In this document: one piece after another, positions 10,268 through 19,850 of the stretch
Layout of the letters: each line of letters opens with the position of its first letter
How positions within the stretch are numbered: position 1 is the first letter of the stretch
DNA from: Irineochytrium annulatum
Lineage: Eukaryota > Chytridiomycota > Chytridiomycetes > Chytridiales > Chytridiaceae
Direction: 5' to 3'
Length of the DNA: 20,195 nt
NCBI GenBank assembly: GCA_027600665.1
Contig: JADGJL010000480.1
Coordinates: 1 to 20,195 of the forward strand
Notes under the pieces: model-generated
The model's input: the letters and a program-made list of their open reading frames with translations, nothing else
The model's database searches: none
Told to the model about the DNA's origin: nothing
Translations under genes and position numbers: made by a program

Positions 10268-11576
10268 CTAAGCCCACGGATTAAATATAGACGGCCGCGC
10301 CGTCCCTTCCGACGCTGAGGCTCTCCCCGCCATCTCCTCCTCTACCGCATTTTTAAATCCCCCCGTCGCCAGACTCAACTCCCCATTCCCAAACTCCATC
10401 TCAATCCCAAAAAACGCCTCCAACCCCTCCGCCTCCCCCTTCTTCAGCTCGATCCCATACCGCTCCACCGTTGCCGTCACGTTCAACGGGTCCACAATAT
10501 CGCCCCCCAAGAACCCTGGGGCTCGGGCGAAGCCGTCGTTATTTGTGGAGGAGCGGTCCCTGTGCATGCGCCAGGCGTCCGCGGGGGCCACGTGCATCGT
10601 GTTCAGGGTGACGCGGAGGCCGTCAGTATGGTAGAGGGTTTGGCTGTCGAGCCATGACTGGTGGAAGACCCTGTAGTTCTTGTCGACGTGGGCGAAGAGG
10701 GATTTGACTGTTGTATAAAGAAAACCCAGGATGACAACAAAGAGGATATGAATAAAAGGAAAAAAAAAGGTTTCTAAAATCAAAAGCACATGAAAAATCA
10801 CCATTCAAAGGCCCGCATAGATCACATGTCGTACGGTGCTCATCTGTCACCATTATGCAATCGGACTCCAGCGTGCCGGACGGTGAGCCCACAATCTCGG
10901 AGCCGGCAGCAGTCAGAACGTTGTTGGGTTTCCCCCCAATGTTCTCTAGAAAGGAGCAAGTGGTGATCTCGTCCAGCACCCTACATATCACCTTCATGCA
11001 CGCCCGTCAGCACCAGGTAAAAATGAACAGTATGGCAATACCTTCAAAGCACCAGACGGTTTGATCCAGACCTCATACACCGTTGAAGACGGCCCACCCA
11101 CATCGGGGTGTAATTGATGATGCACAAACAGCCCACGAGGTCCCACCCGCAAAACGCGATGCTCGCCCTCGCCATGACCACCGCCTTCACGAAACCGTGG
11201 CGTCAACACGCCATAATCAAACTTATCCAGCCCCGAAACTGGGGTCAGGACCGTTACGGTGGCCGAGAGGCTGCTGGAGTCGAGCGCCAGGTATCGCAGG
11301 GCCAGATCCGCGTCCACAATCACGGACCGGAGGCGGCGGCAGGATGAGGAGAGGATGACGAGGTCCTGCGGGAAAAACAAAAGCCATTAATGCTCAAGCC
11401 CGATAGATTTGCAACAACATTTATCGTACCTGGACGGACAATATGGGCCTCGCGAAGAATTCCATCGTGAGGCCGACGCCGCTCGGGAATGAGACGTTTG
11501 GCGGGGGGAACGAGGGAAGCCGGCATGCGCAGACGATGGCGTGTAGGATTTCGACGGGGAGGGAGGGGAGCGACAT
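10268..11576 (-). CDS. F-box-like protein, substrate unknown
   Basis: Minus-strand exons 11576-11430, 11365-11042, 10991-10802 and 10707-10268 join in frame to about 366 residues, with introns of 64, 50 and 94 nt. The N-terminus MSLPSLPVEILHAIV, followed after an insert by DLVILSSSCRRLRSVIVDA, has the LP.EI...I and L...C+.+R layout of an F-box. F-box proteins bind Skp1 and present substrates to SCF ubiquitin ligases. The remainder has no WD40 or leucine-rich repeat I can see; a segment STVYEVWIKPSG and a region around YRVFHQSWLDSQTLYHTDG may form an unrecognised domain. An in-frame upstream ATG at 11651 would add 25 Arg-rich residues; I prefer 11576 because the F-box begins there. The second intron uses the acceptor ending at 10992; the next AG downstream breaks the frame. 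Confidence 0.62.
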
Positions 11577-11750
11577 CGTTGGAATGCTCGACGTATCTCT
11601 ACGTCGACTCCGTCCGCAGCCTTCTTGTCGCAGTCGCACTTGATATCCCAATGGGCGCTGTCGGCTGAACGACGTTGATTTGTTATTGTTTCAACATCAA
11701 AGTGGACAAGCCACTCTCAACTCTTCGCGGCTTGGAAGTCAAGTGAAACA
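11577..11750. promoter_or_regulatory. Short divergent promoter region
   Basis: Only 174 bases separate the start codons of the minus-strand F-box-like gene and the plus-strand small gene, so both promoters and both 5' leaders must fit here. No obvious TATA box is visible. The arrangement suggests a shared or bidirectional promoter; this is inference from layout only. Confidence 0.35.
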
Positions 11751-12254
11751 ATGGACTCCGATCGCCACCGCCAGAGCGTCGCCGCCGTGGCCGTCACCAT
11801 GGCCGCTGTGATGGCGGCGGCGGCGGCGGCGGCAGCGGCGGCAGCGGCGGCCGCGGTCACGGTTATGGCGGTTGCGACGGCTTACGACTCCGACTCCGTA
11901 GCCTCATTGGAGCCAGCTACCTTCAGCACCGCCGACGCCAGAGACAGCCCTGCCGCTGCTCAAACTCCGGTCTCCTTTCACGAGGCATTCTCGAGGCAGC
12001 GGTTTGCGCGTATGTAGTTCTCGACGCATTAAGTCAGTGGACAGCGTAACTCATGAAAAAGCTCAGCGTATAGGACACCCACGCCAGCTGCCCCGATACG
12101 GCGACGACGACGGCGAAAGGCGGTGGTTGATGAAAAGATTATGGACCCAAAGTCGACGGGACGAACGGAGGACGCGCTGGTTACGGATGGTGGGGTCGCT
12201 GACGACGAAGGGAGCGGATCTGATTACCTTAGTTGTGTGAGTCTCAACAAATGA
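11751..12254 (+). CDS. Small hypothetical protein with polyalanine/hydrophobic segment and Arg-rich patch
   Basis: Two exons, 11751-12009 and 12067-12254, joined across a 57-nt intron with a GTATGT donor, give about 148 residues. Splicing removes the in-frame TAG just after 12009 and opens the frame for another 62 codons. A polar N-terminus is followed by a long Ala/Val/Met segment (about residues 9-45) containing fourteen consecutive alanines (22-35). This could be a signal-anchor or membrane helix, or simply triplet-repeat expansion. A Ser/Thr/Pro-rich stretch, six arginines plus Lys (about 98-104, possible nuclear localisation or membrane-flank signal) and an acidic Gly/Asp/Ser tail follow. 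An AATAAA lies about 70 bases after the stop. I do not recognise the protein. The main alternative is that only the repeat is real and the frame is fortuitous. Confidence 0.42.
11814..11855 (+). repeat. GCG/GCA trinucleotide repeat encoding polyalanine
   Basis: Fourteen consecutive alanine codons, mostly GCG interrupted by GCA at two places and GCC near the end. The interruptions suggest an older, partly stabilised triplet expansion. It lies in the candidate small gene and is likely length-variable between strains. Confidence 0.9.
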
Positions 12255-12324
12255 ATGAAGCAAATGCGATTGATGTTTTGTGATTTTTTATATACAACGG
12301 ACAGAAGATTGATTAGCCCTTAAA

Positions 12325-12330
12325 AATAAA
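12325..12330 (+). terminator. Possible polyadenylation signal of the small plus-strand gene
   Basis: An AATAAA occurs in an A-rich tract 70 bases after the stop at 12254 and just before the convergent TmcB-like stop codon at 12366. Its position supports transcription across 11751-12254. Confidence 0.35.
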
Positions 12331-12365
12331 AAAATACATTCTAATTTCGTTATCACTAAACCTCA

Positions 12366-15300
12366 TCAATCGAAATTCTTCGAACACGACGCCGGGTCTG
12401 TATCAAGGTGCCCCCCGCGCAGCTTCATCGGCAACGGCGGCACGGGCGGCGCCTCCTGCCCGTCGATCTCGAACGTCGCCAGCTGATGTTGGGACTGGAT
12501 GATCCCCAGCTGCGATCCGATGCTCGACCGCCTCCTTTGATGCGCCTGGCTGTGCGATATCAACTGCGCGAGTTTCAGGTACTCCCTCTCTTCCGCCACG
12601 GCCCCCTCATGCGTCGACGTCGACGATGCCGACTTCACCATGCTGCTATGGGTCTCACCGGGCATGAGAAGGTGCGACTGCTGCTGCGAGTGAGATGCCA
12701 GTGGTGACCCGCCCCCCGGGAGGCCGTTGTCGTGCGCGTAGTCGCCCGCGCCGAAGACACGCGGGGGGAACAGAGTGGACGCGTCGAAGTTTGTGAGCGC
12801 GACGGACGTCGGCCGGCTCCCGCGGCCCGCGAGGCGGAAGTTCATGCCCGGGAAACCCGCCTCGCCGCCGGGAGAGAACGGGTTTAGGGGCGACCCGTCG
12901 GGCGTGTCGGCCATGACTCGGGTGTGGAGGACGTTGTCGGGACCGCCATTGATGGACGTGATCAGGGACGGCTGCCTGCTCTTCGCACTTCCTTTGCGCG
13001 GGTTAACGTACAGATTGTTCCCCTGGTTCGTCGCGGCAACATTGATGACACCCGACGGGCTTGAGGTCAATTGATCGTGGAGTCGCCCCTTGGCGGACGA
13101 CCTCTTGAGGTGTAGCAGTTCGCGCAAGGAATCGATGTCGGCCACGATCTCAACGGGGATCATGAGGAGGAGCTTGAGCGTGCGCTCGTTCTCGGTCTTG
13201 ATCAGGTAGGACAGGATCTGGCGCCAGTAAAGGAAGTAGACGGCCGCGACCGTCACGGCCACGAGGACGAGCATCCCGATCGAGACGTTTACCTGCGTCG
13301 TCAGGTCCGAGTCGGCCTGGTTCTCGAACTGGGCGAGAAACGCGTCGTAGCCGGTCACGATGGTGGACCTGCTCGCACGGTCGTCGGCTTGCTTGAGGAG
13401 CGGGGACGAAAGGGAGAGGCGGATGGTCTCTTCCGTGAAGGTGGCGACGGTCTCGTAGAGCGTCGGAGGGTCGCTTGCGGAGTTATTGGTCTCGAACAAG
13501 ATTGAGTTGTAGGATGAGGCCAAGGGTGCGAGGGGTAGGCCGAGCGAGGTGTTCCCGTAAAGTATCGATACTTGATCGCACCGGATCGCGTCAACGTCGT
13601 TTCCCAGCACGGTCTGGTACGATGCCCACGGGCGGGCAGGTTCCATTTGAACGAACGCGCTGACGGGACCAGACAGGTTTGATGATTGCGAGGGTGAAGT
13701 CGATGGTGTGATGAGAGCGTCCCTGATGACCGTTCCTATTCGGACCGTCCGCTGGTGGAGGTCCATCCCTGAGACGAGCGTGCCGGGCAACGTGATGACG
13801 GACGGAAATTTCACCAAGTTAGCCCCGGCCGCGATGGTGTACACGAAGGCCAACAGCGTGAGTGCACGGATGTATAAAGTTGTGAGGCGGTAGTAATTCG
13901 TCGTGTTCCTCGTTTGCAGGAAATCCGAGTCTTTGTCCTTCTTCCCCTTGAAATCCTCATCCTCCTCCTCGGCCTCTAGGTTCTGCGACGCGTTAAGATC
14001 TTCGTCCTTTGACCCCTTCCCTGGTCCGGATAGGTCCTCCGTCGAACCGGCGCTGGGCTCGTAGTATTTGCGGAACAGGGTCTGAGTGACGGATTTAGGG
14101 ATCTGCAAGAAAGCCCGTAGGGACGTCTCGCGCTCGAGTTTCGCCTTAGTTATAACCGGCAGGAAGATTCCCGCGCCGATCGCCAGCAGCGCGAGAAATG
14201 ATACACCCCAAACGACTGGAAGCCTCATTAGAGATATCGAAAAGGCGTAACGAAAACGCTACGGCCTTACCGATCTGTGCAATAAGCACCATCCAAATGT
14301 CCATGTAGATCCTGTTCGCCAAAACGAATGTGAGTTGCATATAACCGTCCGCAATGAGCACAACTCCGTTATCTAGGATGAACTAAAGAAAACGCGTTAT
14401 TTCTCTCGGTGAACAAGTGCAGAATATGGGAAACTTTCCGCTTACCCTCCAGTCTAAGTTATAGAAATCCAGCAACGACGCCTCGGTAGAGTTCGCCGCA
14501 CCCACAATGTCCTCGACGGCCGCCGTCGCATGCCTAACGTAGTTCATCGTGGCGTCCATCAGCGTCGCCGTAGCTGCCGACCTATTCGGCGACACACCTG
14601 CGCCGTAGAACACGTCCAGCTCGAGCCACGGGCTCCCCCACAGGTTATAGATGCTCGTGTGGACGGCGGTGCTGTGGATCAGGCTCGAGCTGTTGGACGA
14701 CAGGAGAGATAGGTCGCTTAAAACGGCGGAGAATGTCGAGTTTACAGCGGCGCCGATAGAGGGTGGGAGCGGGCCGGCCGGGGCGGTCAGGACGAGAGAC
14801 TGGAGGGTGCGAAGGTTTGAATGGACTTCGGGGAAGGCGCCGCGGCAGGAGTTGGCCATGTGGAGCCAGCCGAGCTCGGTCCGGACGAAGCCGACACCAA
14901 TTACCATGACCAAGAGCTGGGCCAAGGCAATAATCAGCAGTATTAGCTGAACCCCTATCCAAAAAAAAATTTTATCCATTAGTAAGGGCTCAGGCGCTAA
15001 TGCTGCTACGTTGCACTCACCCCTAATCATCCACACAAGCTGCGCGCTATTCGCCTTCGAATAGAGATAAACCTGCTTCCGATACTCTTTGTACGCCTTC
15101 TTTTCCTTCCTCGTCCTCATCAACGGTCCCAGCTTCGCCTCGGCCCCCGCCGTCGCGCTGATAAGCTCATCGCTCATACCCGCCTCCTGGATTTTCTTGA
15201 TTCTCTTCCTGACGCTATCGGCCTCGTCCCTGTTGTTGTGGATCTCGTCAAGGAACTCGGCGTACCGCCTCAGCATGCGCACCGACAGCGGGAAGCGGGA

Positions 15301-17561
15301 CATGAGCTGACGGTACGCGCCTACGGCCGACTTATCGGACTTCTCCATCTGCGACACGAGGTTCACGAGCGTGTTCGTGTCGACGGGGACGTCGTCCTCG
15401 GCCATCATGATGGTTTGCCAGAAGGTCGCGATGCTGGCTTTGGCTTCCTTATGGTAGGTTGTGGCCTGCAAGTGGCGAGATTAGCCGCCTGCCAATACGA
15501 AGAGCGGGACTCACATTCTTCATGAGCTGCCTGAACTCAACGCGATCCACTGCGTCCAACTTCTTGTTGCCCACTGTCCTCCCTGCCACGCTTCTCATCT
15601 CTTGCTCTTGCTGGTATATACTAAACTCTAGGTCGATAATTGGCTTATGCGCCTTCGCCTTCTTAAGGTAGTTCGACGCCATAGACGCGTCGTTTTTGTA
15701 GACTGCGGTGAACAAGATCAGCCAATCGCGAAACATTATGCTGTTAAACGACTTTAAACGAACTTACCAAGGTAAAAGATTGCGTCTGAGGATGACAGAG
15801 GGGGCATAGGAACGTTAGCATCAATTACAAAATAAAAACGTCCTACATTGAACCATCAGGGACGCAGACTTCGGGAACTTCTGAATCCCAAACAGGAACA
15901 TCCGATCCGCCACCTCCATCGCCTCGGGCGACGAATTGCTGATCAAAAACCTCGTCGCAATCTCAACCTTTAAAACACTTAATACAACGCCAACTCGCCA
16001 CCGAACGACCCACGCAAGCCCTCACCTGAGAAGGATGCCAGAACCTCGTCTCCTTAGCCTCATCCGCATCACCGCCAACCTCCTCGACCTCCCACGTGTT
16101 GTAATTCTCCTCCCCCTTCGGCTTGAAATTACCCAGCGCAATGTCGTAGCTCGTCACCCAGTTTTGGTAGCGCGAGTACAGGAGGATAGCGCCGGCGAGC
16201 ACGCACGGCGCGCCGCCCAGGTAGCCGTAGAAGACGTAATTGTGGACGGAAGGGTCGACTTTCGCCTGTTCCAATGTCGCGTTGACGATGGACACTGTTT
16301 TGGCGAGGGGATATAAGTTGGACGGTAATGAATAAGGGAAGTGCGAGGCGTACCAATAGATCCCCAGCAGACCTGGGTCAGCAGACTGAACCGATAGATG
16401 TTAAAGGACTTGTTGTAATATCTGTGTTATGGGAGTGGTTACGTTGACGGCCCAAAGAAAGCATGCTCTTACGGTATAAACAACACCATATAGACTGAGA
16501 TTGACATCGAGCACAGGAACGTGACGACGGCCCTCAACACGGGCACATGTCCCCCGAACACGAAGAAGATGGTCAGCAGCGTCTTCGTGCCCAACTCCAG
16601 CAGCTCGAGCCTGGCCGTGGGCCGCGCGGCGACGGCCTTCGACTTTGGGTTTGGGTGAAAGTAAGTCAAGCTCATGAGGAAGGTGAAAGGGAGGAAGCAG
16701 GGCAGCGCGAGGGCCGAGAGCACTCGGATGGTCATCATGATGGGGTTGCCGTCGCAGTCCTGGAAGTTGTTGCAGGTGAAGGCGCTGAAGAGGGAGTAGG
16801 TGATGGGGAGGAAGAAGATGGATGCCAGCATCGAGACTACGAAGGACGCGCAGATTTAGCAACGAGCAGAGGGCAAGGCAAGACGAGCCCGAACCTAGCG
16901 TTCTTAGCGCTCTCAACGGCCACACGCCCATTTGGAAGTCGCTATTGACGAACGACTTGACGACATAAAACGCCAATCCGACCATAATAGCTATCAGTAT
17001 CACCGACGCGAGGACCATGTAGTATATTGTCGTCCCGGCCGTGTACTGCACCACGGCCTCCTCGACCTACGCGATGAGCATTTAACAACACGTAGCCGCA
17101 TGCACCATCCAATTCATTCGATTAACGACGCGTTCACACAGTACCTGCGTATATCTCAGCCATTTTCCCATTTGGTTCCCGTACTCCCCCCACTCGATCT
17201 CCATAAAACAGAACGCCAGGCTCTGCAGGAACTCGATGAAGATGACCGCGAACGTGTAGTAGGCATTGTCTCCCTCCACAAGCAGCGCGACCAGGCTGTC
17301 GAAGAAGCCCTTCTTGAACGCCTGGCCCCGCTTCCGCCACCGCCGCACGGCTCTCATAGCGCCAGCCACGAGCGTGCTCGACCCCTCCAATTGCCGAAGC
17401 CAGGTCGTCCGTCCCTTTGGGGGCGCGGACGAGGCCGCGTCGCCGGCCCCTGCCGCGGTAGGCGCGCCCCCGTTGGTCGAGCCCCCACCGACGTTGCGGC
17501 GCGAAACGGACGCGTGCGAGGCCTCGAGGTCCTCGTTCGTGAGGCTCATATGGCTCACCAT
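12366..17561 (-). CDS. TmcB-like polytopic membrane protein (putative sensor)
   Basis: Twelve minus-strand exons: 17561-17145, 17066-16895, 16836-16473, 16421-16354, 16294-16026, 15967-15847, 15785-15768, 15702-15515, 15465-15021, 14954-14446, 14382-14271 and 14215-12366. All phases agree and give about 1510 residues. Resemblance is to Dictyostelium/chytrid TmcB-TmcC (tiny macrocysts) proteins: an N-terminal multi-pass block (about eight segments, residues 100-375, with VFYGYLGGAPCVLAGAILLY), then a TPR-like cytosolic block (about 425-560, AMEVADRMFLFGIQKFPKSA and NYLKKAKAHKP), then about four more membrane segments near 690-712, 889-915, 1008-1030 and 1205-1225. Loops at about 715-855 and 1031-1200 carry several N-X-S/T sequons and are probably extracytoplasmic. 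LKLLLMIPVEIVADIDSLREL follows the last helix. The final 250 residues are Ser/Gly/Gln-rich, with no PAS, kinase or cyclase domain seen. A sensory or cell-interaction role is inferred. An in-frame ATG at 17750 has poorer context than 17561. Confidence 0.8.
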
Positions 17562-17977
17562 TGCGAGTGCTAGCGAGCGCCTATCGCGAGGGAAGTACTT
17601 GCCGCGTCTGCTTTTGTCAATCGCGTAAATCGCGAACCCCGTGGCGCGAGTGGCGCGGAAGTGCTTACTGCCGGCATCGGCACGACTCAGCGTATAACAC
17701 GGATATGGTAGGAAGGTATGGTCATTGAAGTAAGTGTAGTATACGGTCATGCATCTGTATTTCCCTCAAGCCCAATACAAACACCCCCATAACACCCCTA
17801 CATCCTCCTTGCGCCAACCGCAGATATCCTACCCGACCATCAACTTGATCCTCCGGGTCCAACGCCAACAAAAAGGCAGGTCCCTTCAGGCTAATCCGAA
17901 GGCCAAGGTGATCTCTCTGCAATCGCGCCACTCAACACACCCTCCTCACAGCCACCAACTGTCTCCCCGTCGATAAA
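17562..17977. other. Intergenic region between eL33 and the TmcB-like gene
   Basis: Both neighbours are transcribed on the minus strand, so this 416-base stretch is the eL33 3' side and the TmcB-like promoter and leader. The half next to 17561 stays open in the TmcB-like frame up to an ATG at 17750, so part of it could be coding. Nothing else is recognisable. Confidence 0.5.
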
Positions 17978-18738
17978 TTACACGCGGGACGGGTACATCA
18001 TCTGCGCAATCAAAAAAAGTCAGTAAAAGAACACAAGATCGCGATCACGTAAGCTCGAAGCTCGTTTGTCTCGGATCCCAACGCATCTTCATCAACCAAA
18101 CAGCCCGAATATTGCCCATCGTTTCTCTCATCCCCATACAACCCCAGTAGAAGCTAAACACAATACTCACGATCCTAACACCCGCACCGAAGCACTTGGG
18201 CGGCAAGTTCCTCCTGAACTTGGCCCTGACGACGCCGTTCCCGCCGTGGGGCCTGGTCACCTTCCCCCAGATGCACCTCACGTTCGAGCCGTTGACCTTG
18301 TTCTGCGCCCGGTACACGTACGCGACGCGCTTGCCGAGGTAGAAGTCCGTGTCAGCCTTTGACGAGACGTTCTCGATCTGCAGGAGCGAGGTGTGCTCCT
18401 TCGTGTTGCGCTTCGAGCGCGTGAAGCCGAGGACGCGGGCCTTCGAGTAGAGCCTGTGAAAATGGGAGCCGGGTCAGCGATCTGGACGGCGACCATTCAT
18501 CCAGCCGCCTGAATGTCGTCCAACAGTCGCCGGTGATCCGTTCCGCATCCAGCCCACCGCCCACCGTGGCCCCCAGACGGCTGCCGTTGATCGCGACCGA
18601 CAAAACCGTCCTCCAACCATCTCACGGTCACCCTCCCCCTTCCGCTCCTTCCCGGGCCCCTCTCCTTCGACAACAGCCAAGTCCTCCCTCGAAGGGGCGT
18701 GTCCTTCGCTCGCACCTGTGGGGGCGGACGTTGGTCAT
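17978..18738 (-). CDS. 60S ribosomal protein eL33 (L35a family)
   Basis: Minus-strand exons 18738-18716 (23 nt), 18453-18171 (283 nt) and 18001-17978 (24 nt including stop) join in frame to 109 residues, the usual size of eL33 (yeast L33, human L35a), a structural protein of the large ribosomal subunit. Family blocks are nearly continuous: MTNVRPHRLYSKARVLGFTR, DTDFYLGKRVAYVYRAQN, RCIWGKVTRPHGGNGVVRA, FRRNLPPKCFGAGVRI and the terminal MMYPSRV, matching the yeast ending FLYPSNI. The introns (262 and 169 nt) are longer than most in the window, as is common in fungal ribosomal protein genes. The initiator ATG opens exon 1 directly. The last exon carries only seven residues and the stop but is needed to complete the family C-terminus. 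Confidence 0.95.
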
Positions 18739-19850
18739 GGCGATGGATGGGAATGAGAAAAATCTTCTGCGCCACTTCACTTTTCGTGATGACAACCTGA
18801 AGCCTCTGCCCTACCTCTCTCCGCTCGTATTCAGTCTTCAGAACATCATCGTCATTAAAGTCTCGTGGTGGAATTCCGTGCGATCTTCGTCGCAAGGACA
18901 CGAACTCTGTTCGGGTGAGATGCACGCGACGCGATCGCTCGTGTCGGCTCTCAAATTCACTGCATTCCGCCATCGCGATGTTTTTGTATCTCTTAGACCG
19001 GTCGTTAGTCGATAGATGGTGGGCACAAATATATGCGAGCGGTCTCGCCGATGGACTTCTAGTTCCCTTCTGTGTTTTCCTAACATCTCTCTGAGCGCCC
19101 ATTTCCCGTCCACCCCAATGCGACTGAATGGCTGCAATCTCTGGGCGTCCCCACTTCCCTACGAGAATCTCGCCGCCACAGGGCATCGCTTTTTGCCGAC
19201 GAGGATACAGGGAGTCTAGTGGACACCGCGTTGGTTTTCTTAACTGCCTCTGATACTGACTCATTGTCTTTGAAGCGTTAGGAAGGGTCGCGGCGGGAAC
19301 GACGACGCGATATTGCGCGTCATGCTTGCAAGCCCTGCGTTTCTCGGTTTGATGACGGAGTGGTGTTTTACAGACAACTGGTGATATATAGTGGGCTTAA
19401 CTCTACAGCGACACTATTTAGCACCTCCAAAATATTCGCTCAAGGCTCAACTTAATTCTGGGGGCGCATCGGGGTCTTCTCCACGAACGGTCGTAAACTC
19501 GGTCGGTCGTAGACTCCATCAGCGTTCGCGCTGTATCGATTCAACTCTTCGTCGTGACTGCGAGAGAATAAGCCAAGAAGATCTTCCACGACTTATAAGT
19601 CCCTCAGCCATCAGCCCGAGGCGCGTGCGCCCAGTCCGGCCGCCCCAAACGCTGAGCCGTCAGACCTCAGTCGCCGCCCTGCATGGCGCCTGGGCACTGT
19701 TTCCGGCTTCAGAAAGGTCCTACCGTGCACTAATGCAGCACCCTGGCACCTTTAGGGTCCTTAAAAGGCTAATATTTTAATCGGGATGTGCCCAACAACA
19801 ACGGCTCGTGCCCAATTCGTGCCCTCCCTTACTGCTGGCCCTTAGCAATA
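18739..19850. other. Long divergent intergenic region between eL33 and the right-edge gene
   Basis: About 1.1 kb with no supported gene. It should contain the eL33 promoter (reading left) and the promoter and leader of the partial gene at 19851 (reading right). AT-rich TATATA-like spots occur near 19029-19035 and 19385-19390. Open frames across it have no protein-like character, and the longest (minus strand) runs through the eL33 intron. I found no tRNA, 5S rRNA or inverted-repeat element. Confidence 0.5.

Noticed and set aside
10623..10981. Use of the next AG (ending at 10981) as acceptor for intron 2 of the F-box-like gene
   Set aside because: It shifts the frame and meets a stop about 45 codons later, whereas the acceptor ending at 10992 keeps phase and has a CTGAC branch-like site upstream.
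17562..17750. 63-codon N-terminal extension of the TmcB-like protein from an ATG at 17750
   Set aside because: The ATG at 17750 has T at -3, whereas 17561 has G at -3 and G at +4. The extension has no family resemblance, so it is kept only as an alternative.
18497..19264. 255-residue minus-strand open frame through the eL33 intron and promoter
   Set aside because: It overlaps exon 1 and intron 1 of the well-supported eL33 gene, is Arg-rich and has no domain. A long stop-free stretch is expected occasionally at this GC content.
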